Positions 57,201 through 64,000 of a stretch of DNA of 64,000 nucleotides are shown here, one piece after another (positions within the stretch are counted from its first letter, which is position 1; every line of letters starts with the position of its first letter). Position numbers and translations under genes: made by a program. The stretch lies in the NCBI RefSeq assembly GCF_025766255.1, contig NW_026516830.1, positions 17,911 to 81,910 of the forward strand. Reading direction: 5' to 3'. Source of the DNA: Zychaea mexicana. Its lineage: Eukaryota > Mucoromycota > Mucoromycetes > Mucorales > Lichtheimiaceae. A model generated the notes under the pieces. The model was not told where the DNA came from. It worked only from the letters and a program-made list of their open reading frames with translations, and did not search any database.

Positions 57201-59245
57201 CTGCCTGGCGAACAGCTGATGGTATTTCGGGGCGATATGACACCTCAGGAATTCGAGTTAGCTCGCAATGCTGCAGCTACTGGGACCAGGCTACTCGGTT
57301 TTTTTGCTCCTTGTGCTTGGGATCCTACTGCATGTCAGTACACGTATACGCAAATTCCTTGCCACTATACTTGGGACGACCGAAACGATAGATGGAATCC
57401 TCACACCAACCCACCAGTACAGAACGTAGTGTCTCGCATATATGCTGCTTCAATTTCCAACATGCCATTATATGCCCTTCGTCTCCTTCTTTTGCATGTC
57501 CAAGGACCAACAAGCTTCGAAGCGTTGAGGACAAAGGATGGGGTTGTATATGCAACTTTTCAAGAAGCGGCCGTCGCCTATGGTTTTTTGGAGTCAGATC
57601 TGGAATGGGACGACTGTTTGGCTGAGGCATCCATTACCGCGCCATCCGCAGCTGCAATTCGAGCACTCTTTGTGTATATTCTCATCAATTCATCACCAAC
57701 CGACCCACTTACCTTATGGAACAACCACCGTGATCGAATGGCTGACGACTACTTTTTCGAAATGCGTAGAACGCTATCACTTTCCAATGAGGATGAGTTG
57801 CAACCTGATCAAATCGAGCAAATATATCAACGCGCACTCGGTGATATAGAAATGCGATTGAATTCAACAGGCCACCATCTTTCCGAATTCCCCTCCATGC
57901 CACAAGACTTCGTTACCGAATTAGATCGTCTGCCACCACTAGAAGCTCTGGAAATTGTAGAAAGGCGCGAGTACAATATAGAAGTACAGCACCAGCTGAT
58001 TCAAACTTTGCTCCCACGTTGAATGAAGGCCAACGTCAAGCGTTCGATACCATTGCCAATGCCATTGATGCTCCTACAACTGAGTATACTTCGCGTATTT
58101 TCTTTGTCAATGGTCCTGGTGGTACCGGCAAGTCGCAGCTCTTCAAGGCACTCTTGAGCCACACTCGCTCCCACGATCAGATTGCCTTGCCCGTTGCTTC
58201 TTCAGGTATTGCTGCTATTTTGCTACCCGGTGGGCGAACTGCGCATAGTCGCTTTAAATTCCCTTAAATGCCGACGAAAGCACGAGCTGCAATTTGCGTC
58301 TTGGTGGTCCGCATGCATATCTCATACAGAGAGCATCGCTTATTATTTGGGATGAAGCAGTCATGTGCAGCAAGCACAATTTTGAAGCAGTCGACAGATC
58401 CTTGAGGGATATCATGGGTGCTGTAGATCCCCACTTGGAACGTGTTTCGTTTGGAGGAAAAGTCGTTGTTTTCGGTGGTGACTTTCGCCAGCTACTCCCT
58501 GTCGTCAAAAGAGGGACACGGTCCCAAGTTGTTGGAGAATGCATTCGCTCTGCTTCTTTTTGGTCGGCAGTTCAAGTACTGCATTTGACTGTCAACATGC
58601 GAGTACTCAATGCAAGTCCTGATGCTGCAGCATTTGCCGATACCCTTCTCGCCATTGGGGATGGTCGTCCACCATATACAACCAGTGTCGAGATACCACC
58701 AGAATGGCGCATCAACACAAGCGATCCAATGTCATTGATTGACGCCATCTACCCTACTATCCGCAATCCCGATCCTCAACCACATGAATTCAGCAACCAA
58801 GCTATATTAGCAGCAAAAAATATCGACGTCGACATTATCAACGATGCAGCATTCTCTGTTTTCCCTGGCACAGCACGCATATATAATTCGAACGACCGCG
58901 TCATTGATCACGATGACCCAGAAGCTGCTGCTGCCAACTATCCAGTTGAGTTCTTGAACAGCATTAGCGCAAGTGGTGTTCCAGCACATTCCCTGCAGCT
59001 TAAAGTTGGCATGCCATTGGTCATCCTTCGGAACCTTGATCCTGACGCTGGCTTATGCAATGGTACAAAAGTTTTTGTCACCAGACTTCTTGAATGGAGT
59101 ATTGGTGTTAAGAAAATTGATGAAGGACATGAAGGTACTGAGCATTATCTGCCACGGATAAATATGTGCACAACCGAGGGTGATTACCCATTCATCCTAT
59201 GTCGCCGCCAATTTCCTGTCCGACCAGCATTTGCAATGACCATAC
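54238..59245 (+). mobile_element. Helitron H5 (subfamily B), 3' end removed by a gypsy insertion
   Basis: It starts TCTTCTATTAAAAATCG after an A. The A6GGAA motif at 54275 and the exon order match H4. It stops inside the helicase codons for MTI at 59245, where an LTR beginning TGTTACGG follows. CATAC just before the LTR is the likely left target duplication. The remainder would lie beyond the window. Confidence 0.82.
54380..59245 (+). pseudogene. Helitron Rep/helicase gene of H5, truncated, with stops and shifts
   Basis: The exon layout is like H4: MSSQE exon (about 54380), a knuckle exon (CRCGSTTHQRVSFRRC, about 54571-54663), a short exon, then the long exon from about 54889. Rep motifs GLPHVHILLIL and YLCKYITKG are present, as are helicase motifs GPGGTGKSQ, IIWDEAV and GGDFRQLLPVV. 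Defects are TAG 55634 (Gln in H4), a frame change near 56480, TAG 57138 (Trp in H4), and one-base losses near 58017 and 58255, then truncation. A GA-repeat (54824-54840) lies in the intron before the long exon. Confidence 0.88.
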
Positions 59246-59762
59246 TGTTACGGTGAATTTGGGGTATTCCAGGTAGTTGCGTAACGGTTTATGTGTATGT
59301 TTTGTAGTGAGCACCAGTAATAATATCGTTTATTACAGACGGGTTGTGAAGTGATATGAGTGTAAAGTAAGGTAAAAATGTGTATGGGTTATGTCCAAGG
59401 TTGTAAATAGTAGGGAGCTGTTGTCTTGATTAAGCTCAGTGAGTAGAAATGAGGATCAGGGATGTTACGTCTGTCCAAAATGAATGAGAAATAAGGATCA
59501 GGAATGTTACGTCTGTCCAAGTAAATGAGAAATAAGAGCAGGAATGTTACGTCTGGTCTTAATATAAGAGTTTATTTAGCTTCAGTTATGAGCAATAAAC
59601 AATATGTAAGATAAAACAAGCCGTGTTTAGGTCTTGAGTGATTGAAAACAACACTTGAAAAGTTAAGTCAAAAGTGGGAGGTAGAAATTCAATGTCTTTA
59701 TTCAAATAAAAATGATGGGGTATTTATATCTTTCTGGTTATTTAATAATGTCTAAGATAATT

Positions 59763-59905
59763 CATGCTGCGGTTGCTGCGGTTGCTGCGGTTGCTGCGGT
59801 TGCTGCGCAACGCCAATGCTGCGGTAATTGCTGTTACTGCGGATGCTGCGGTAGTTGTTGTTACTGCGGTAGTTGTTGTTACTGCGGATGCTGCGGTAAT
59901 GCTCT
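59763..59905. repeat. GCTGCGGTT minisatellite (9 bp)
   Basis: Four exact GCTGCGGTT copies at the left, then degenerate GCGGTAATTGCT/GCGGTAGTTGTT variants, with three more copies near 60006-60030. It lies in the LTR or 3' untranslated part of the minus-strand gypsy element. Confidence 0.85.
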
Positions 59906-60165
59906 TATTCAACAAGCTGTTCATCGAATCTTTACAAGGTAAAGGGTTCGTTCTAATTATAGTTGTTCCTTTTGATAATTTGGGGGTGCAAGAGAGTTGT
60001 AGAGTTGCTGCGGTTGCTGCGGTAGTTACGTATTGTATTCTGATTGCCGCTTGGTGTGTGGTTCTTTTGTATGTTTGGTTTATTTGTTATGGGTGGTTCT
60101 CGGGGTAACACACCTCCTCGGGCCCGGAAAAAGATGGTCCCACATCGTTTAAATTGTTGTATAAT

Positions 60166-60560
60166 GGACCGTAAAGTCGCTCTGTATGTGCGTCGGCGCT
60201 CCATCCGTTCGTATTTTTGTTGTAATTCTTTTGTGATGTTCCTTGGATCGTAAAGTCACGCTGTGTATGTGTTGGTGCTCCATCCTTTTGATTTGTTGTG
60301 TTGATTGTGTGGATCGTAAAGTCGCTCTGTGTGTTTCGGTGCTCCATCCGTTCGATTGCATTGATAATTTGTGTATGGATCGTAGAGTCGCTTTGCGTAT
60401 GTGTTGGCGCTCCCTTGTATTGTTGTGGATTTGGTTACGGATCGTAGAGTCACTCTGTGTGTTTCGGCGCTTTGTCCTTTGTTTGAATTGTCTGTGTTGG
60501 TCGGAAGCTACGCTTTGTGTATGCGTGTTTTTGTTTGTATGTTTTTTTTTTTTTTTTTTT
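60166..60560. repeat. 63-79-bp degenerate tandem repeat in the gypsy 3' region
   Basis: Units start with GGATCGTAAAGTCGCTCTG-like sequence at 60166, 60245, 60311, 60377, 60440 and 60503. Several continue with GGCGCTCCATCCGTTCG-like words. Spacing shrinks from 79 to 63 bases. It is followed by poly-T (60541-60562), (GT)n (60659-60690) and a second poly-T (60790-60810). Confidence 0.85.
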
Positions 60561-60657
60561 TGTTTGACTGTATTGTGATTTATGATCGATTTATATATTC
60601 TGCACCCATTGTAAAGATTTATTTATGGTAATAGGAGGATTTGTAATATATATATAA

Positions 60658-60691
<34 letters not shown>

Positions 60692-60913
60692 GTTTGGGTT
60701 ACAGTTGTTGGCAGTGATATGAATATGATAATGATAAATTGGGATTATATATGTATATATGTGTGTGTGTGTTTTTTGTTTGTTTGCCTGTTTTTTTTTT
60801 TTTTTTTTTTGAGTTTTCGTTGGTATACAGTTTCTTGTTGCCTTTCTTGGCTTACAGGATGATGATAGTTGATATAATATTGATATATATGTATATATGT
60901 GTGTGTGTGTTTT

Positions 60914-61495
60914 TTATGTTGAGGTATCATGTCTACCAAACATCGTAAGGCAGCAGTCCTTGCAGTATAAGTTTGTAGGAATCCACGTGAATGTGTTACG
61001 CAAGATGATGTTGATGATGATAGCGCGCACTTGGTCGTCCGTGAGATACGGGTGAGGATGGACTCGGCATTTTGCTACGAGTCTGTTGGTACGTCCCGCC
61101 AATTGTATAAGTTTTTGATTGATCAGTTCCCTCATTTCCAGGAGTGGTGTTGCTTGAGAGTATTCGTTGATTAGCGTTGTAATCGTTCCGAGGTCCTCGT
61201 TCAGGAAACTGTTGATTTTTTCAAATGCTATTTCCGCGTCATCTTTTGTTGATGTTCTAGTAAAAGTCGACTTTGGGGACGCTGTTCGTTGATCTTCCCA
61301 TTCGTCGTCTATATCCATTGGCTCGTATTGCCAACCTCCTTCTTGCAAGGTTGGTATGTGTGTTGGTGCTGGTCCCCAGCCTTCGTCATTGTTGCTGGAA
61401 GGGGTCCCTGTCCAAGGGGCTTGGACGAATATACCGGTTTGTTCGGTGTTGTTGTTGCTCCAAGATGCTGGGGTGTTGTTGTTGTTGTTGTTCAT
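60914..61495 (-). CDS. extra ORF 3' of integrase in the gypsy element (about 193 aa), unknown
   Basis: The frame is open from 61582. The Met at 61495 (MNNNNNNTPASWS) is the likelier start because the upstream part is Lys-rich and unlike coding sequence. The product is Asn/Gly-rich, then Trp/Glu-rich (GGWQYEPMDIDDEWEDQ), and ends with a helical region (INSFLNEDLGTITTLINEY) and CKDCCLTMFGRHD. There is no membrane segment or signal peptide, so an envelope role is not supported. It may be a structural or accessory protein, or a displaced gag-like ORF. No family recognised. Confidence 0.45.
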   Translation of the reverse strand: MNNNNNNTPASWSNNNTEQTGIFVQAPWTGTPSSNNDEGWGPAPTHIPTLQEGGWQYEPMDIDDEWEDQRTASPKSTFTRTSTKDDAEIAFEKINSFLNEDLGTITTLINEYSQATPLLEMRELINQKLIQLAGRTNRLVAKCRVHPHPYLTDDQVRAIIINIILRNTFTWIPTNLYCKDCCLTMFGRHDTST

Positions 61496-61740
61496 TGTAC
61501 AGACAATGTCAAGTGGTATGATAGAATTGATGTTTTTTTCTTCTTTATATATGTTTTTTTTTCTTTTACAGTCTTTTCTCACGTATTTTATAATATGTTC
61601 TTTTTGAAATGTATAAATTCTTTTTTATGCATATGCACGTTTATATTTCAGAGTTATTGTTCTATGAACGTCCTCTAGTAGGTCGATAGCTACTATCTCT
61701 TTTCTTCTTTTTCTTTGTTTTTCTCCGATTTCCTGCATTT

Positions 61741-63171
61741 TTAGTCCTTCTCGATTTTCCTTGCTGCGGCATCGTCTGTGTTGTTTCGTCTTGGTCTGAT
61801 TCTGATACATCTTCTTGTGGTGGTACTGCATCGACCTCGTCGGTAATGGTGCAGCGATGCCTGAGATATTGGGGCTCGGTACTCGGTATCAGGTAAAGTA
61901 TAAGAGCGCAATCGGTTTCCATGGTAGGGGTTCGGTAAGAATCTTCCTTGCATCGTTTTTAATCGATAGGTACCGCGTTTGTTGACCTTGTGAATCAAGA
62001 ATGGTCCTTCCCATAGATCTTCTAGGCGTCCTGCCCAATTTCCTTCCAAGTAATTTTGGTATACTTGAACAGTATCTCCAATTTGGAAAGGGCGTTTCAG
62101 TTCCTTGCCTTGCTGCAGTAATTTCTTTTCGATTCTCCGTTTCTGTGCCGCTTGTGCACTTTTGATTGTATCAATCGCTTCTTCTCTTATTGTATTGAGT
62201 CTTGTGATATGTTCCTCAAATAAGTCGAGTATGATCGTATCTTCGTCGCGCTCATCATCCTCTTCCAGGAGATCTGCAATGTTTGTTTGTGGTTGCACGT
62301 GTCGGTCGAAAGGTGTATGTGGTTCTCGTCCGTAGATCAAGTAAAATGGAGATCTCTTCGTCGTTTCTTGTCGAATGCTGCGGTATGCGAATAGTAGTGC
62401 AGGTAGGTACATTGGCCAGTTCTTCTTTTCTTCTTTATTGAGTCTTTTCAACATGACTCCGACCGTTCGATTAAATCGTTCGACTAGTCCGTTCGCTTGT
62501 GGATGATATGGTGATGTGAGTCGATGTTCGATGCCGTATTGCTTGCAGACGGCATTTACAAGGTTGTTTTGGATAGGTAAGCCGTTGTCTGAGCACAAAA
62601 CACGTGGGCAGCCATGTATAGTAATGATACATTCGTAAACAAACAGAGAAACTTCTGCTGCATTTGCCACTTGTAAGGCACGTGCTTCGACATATTTGCT
62701 GAAAGAACAAATAGCTACAATGATATAGCGATGTAGGCTCTGGGCTGTTGGTAGATGTTTGATATCGATATGCACGTTCTCAAACGGAATGTTCGAAACA
62801 GGAATCGGGTATAGTGTTTCTTGGTTGTTGGGTTTCTTGTGTTGGTGACACCGGTCGCATTGTGCGATGAATTGTTTTACGTCTTGCGCCATTCCTCTCC
62901 AGTAGTATTTTGTTTTTAGCTTGAATAGTGTATTTTGGAATGCAAAATGTCCCCCAAGAGGATGTTTGTGTACCATCCAGATTGCATCTTTGATCTCGCT
63001 CCTCTGTAGGATCATTTTTGGCGTGGATCCTTTGCGGTAGAGTTTTCCATTTATAACGATATAGTGTTCGTTTTGAGTGCGAATTGTTTTCCGTAGTTCC
63101 TTGCTACTAGTTGGTGGGTATTCGAGTGTTTCAAGATAATACTTGAGTCCGTTGTATATGTTGTTATCCAT
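61741..63171 (-). CDS. integrase ORF of the minus-strand gypsy element (476 aa)
   Basis: It has an N-terminal HHCC zinc module (HPLGGHFAFQNTLF ... CDRCHQHKK). The catalytic core has D in NVHIDIKHLP, D in LCSDNGLP and E in NGLVERFNRT, all present. The C-terminal part has a GRLEDLWEGPFLIHKVNKRGTYRL-type SH3-like region and a basic tail. It starts with its own ATG, 245 bases downstream of the RNase H stop and in another phase. So integrase is a separate ORF here, or an intron or degraded segment lies between. Confidence 0.88.
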   Translation of the reverse strand: MDNNIYNGLKYYLETLEYPPTSSKELRKTIRTQNEHYIVINGKLYRKGSTPKMILQRSEIKDAIWMVHKHPLGGHFAFQNTLFKLKTKYYWRGMAQDVKQFIAQCDRCHQHKKPNNQETLYPIPVSNIPFENVHIDIKHLPTAQSLHRYIIVAICSFSKYVEARALQVANAAEVSLFVYECIITIHGCPRVLCSDNGLPIQNNLVNAVCKQYGIEHRLTSPYHPQANGLVERFNRTVGVMLKRLNKEEKKNWPMYLPALLFAYRSIRQETTKRSPFYLIYGREPHTPFDRHVQPQTNIADLLEEDDERDEDTIILDLFEEHITRLNTIREEAIDTIKSAQAAQKRRIEKKLLQQGKELKRPFQIGDTVQVYQNYLEGNWAGRLEDLWEGPFLIHKVNKRGTYRLKTMQGRFLPNPYHGNRLRSYTLPDTEYRAPISQASLHHYRRGRCSTTTRRCIRIRPRRNNTDDAAARKIEKD

Positions 63172-63416
63172 TGTGATTTTGGTTGTGACACAGTAGATGT
63201 ATTGTATGTCGTCGAGTAATTTGAGAATGTTTCAAAATAAGCTTTGTGCGGGGTGATGTGTAATAGTGTTGTGATCGACGTTGGTATGTTGCTATCAGTG
63301 TTGTTTCGTGATGTGTTGATAATCAGTTTGTGATCGGCGTCCGGTTGGCTTTGTGGTACGTTGATTGATTGTGTTCAGTGTTTCAAGTGTTATGCAGTTG
63401 TTGTGGTCTGGAATCT

Positions 63417-64000
63417 TTAGATTTGTTCGCGGCGTTTGGAATGTCCTGTGTTGGTGACTTCGGTTATTTTTGGTGTATTCTCGTCTTGCTGTATTGGTTC
63501 GTCAGTCGTCGTCTTTTCTTCTTGTTTTTTCTCCAGTTCAACGTCTTCGAAATTTCCGCATTTGAATCGTAGGCAACGGTCGAATTTGCTGTTCGTGGTT
63601 TCTCCAAATCCTGGTAGTCTGCTGAGGAAGTCAACGTTTCGGTTTTGGTGGGCGCTCTTGTAGTGTACGTCGAATTCGTATTCGCTCAGTGTCTCAATCC
63701 ACCTGGCCATTATGCCTGTTGGTTCTTTCTGGTTTAATATTCCACGTAGTGCGCTGTGGTCACAATACACGTCGAATTTGTTCAACAAGAATGGTTTCAA
63801 GAGTCTTGCACTCCAGACAAGACATGCCGTCTCTAATCGGGAACTGCTATAGTTCTTTTCTCCTTTTGTGGTGACGCGTGAGTGGTAAGATATTACTCTC
63901 TTTTCCTTGGTCGTCCTTTTGCATTAATGCTGCGCCAAATGCTTCCTTTGATGCATCTACTCTCAGTATGAAAGGTCTATGGAAATCTGGTCGTGCTAGG
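63417..64000 (-). pseudogene. RT/RNase H C-terminal part of the minus-strand gypsy pol, frame-shifted
   Basis: RNase H signature segments are present: LRVDASKEAFGAALMQ near the window edge, then in another phase ISYHSRVTTKGEKNYSSSRLET, then FDVYCDHSALRGIL and the FDVHYKSAHQNRNVDFLSR end. One base separates the first and second phases near 63895. It is followed by a Glu/Lys-rich tail and a stop at 63417. It removes RNA from the RNA/DNA hybrid during replication. Confidence 0.8.

Larger units (their letters stand above)
59246..64000 (-). mobile_element. Ty3/gypsy retrotransposon on the minus strand, partial
   Basis: It begins at 59246 with TGTTACGG, an LTR-type TG start, directly within H5. 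On the minus strand RNase H (64000-63417), integrase (63171-61741) and an extra ORF (about 61495-60914) run toward this LTR. The 5' half (gag, protease, most of RT, 5' LTR) is outside the window. The inner edge of the LTR was not found. The 59.3-60.9 kb stretch is rich in minisatellites and poly-T. Confidence 0.8.

Noticed and set aside
60256..60453. Repetitive ORFs in the 60.1-60.6 kb minisatellite as a repeat protein
   Set aside because: The frames follow the tandem repeat in several phases, unit length varies without keeping phase, and they lie in the LTR/3' region of a retroelement.
60914..61582. Envelope gene in the gypsy element
   Set aside because: There is no signal peptide, transmembrane segment or cleavage-site pattern in the ORF.

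Overview
The window is a transposon graveyard and nest from a fungal nuclear genome, most likely Mucoromycota (mucoralean or a relative). The evidence is short GT-AG introns, fungal-type Helitron Rep/helicase genes, Ty3/gypsy, MULE, hAT and Tc1/mariner relatives, and very AT-rich DDE/chromodomain sequence. No host housekeeping gene, rRNA, tRNA or CRISPR was recognised. All boundaries were read by eye and may be off by 1-2 bases.

Layout. 1-421: tandem 157-bp duplication. 422-3930: Helitron H1, deleted for nearly all of Rep/helicase and carrying a minus-strand array of exon/intron-like units. 3931-10241: Helitron H2, abutting H1 head to tail. 10268-15658: complete Ty3/gypsy element with LTRs. 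15659-19355: AT-rich block with a DDE transposase plus chromodomain pseudogene, interrupted by a truncated Helitron (H6, minus). 19570-21470: decayed MULE transposase. 21806-32311: a second MULE with terminal inverted repeats and a 10-bp target duplication; its gene is split by Helitron H3 (23568-29472, minus) and by an AT-rich, hairpin-rich insert (about 30.75-31.79 kb). 32.45-35.2 kb: hAT pseudogene. 36460-41231: five-exon gene of a transposase-like family with a WRN-type 3'-5' exonuclease domain. 42478-50019: Tc1 element with an apparently intact transposase; Helitron H4 (44071-49956) lies inside its right inverted repeat. 50530-50945: 54-bp satellite. 52847-54197: degenerate Tc1-like transposase. 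54238-59245: Helitron H5, cut by a minus-strand Ty3/gypsy element (59246 to the window end).

The Helitrons form two subfamilies. Subfamily A (H1, H2, H3, H6) ends in CTAG where the 3' end is present, has an intron after the helicase GGDFRQ motif, and in H2, H3 and H6 carries a small companion gene 5' of Rep/helicase. Subfamily B (H4, H5) lacks both that intron and the small gene. Five of the six 5' ends start with TCT followed closely by TATTAAAAT and follow an A; H2 instead directly follows the CTAG of H1.

Most nonsense codons in these elements can be explained by a single C-to-T change on one strand (CAA/CAG/CGA to stop, or TGG to TAG). That suggests cytosine deamination or RIP-like decay. 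The nested insertions give a relative order: the Tc1 element predates H4, H5 predates the gypsy element at 59 kb, and the MULE predates H3.
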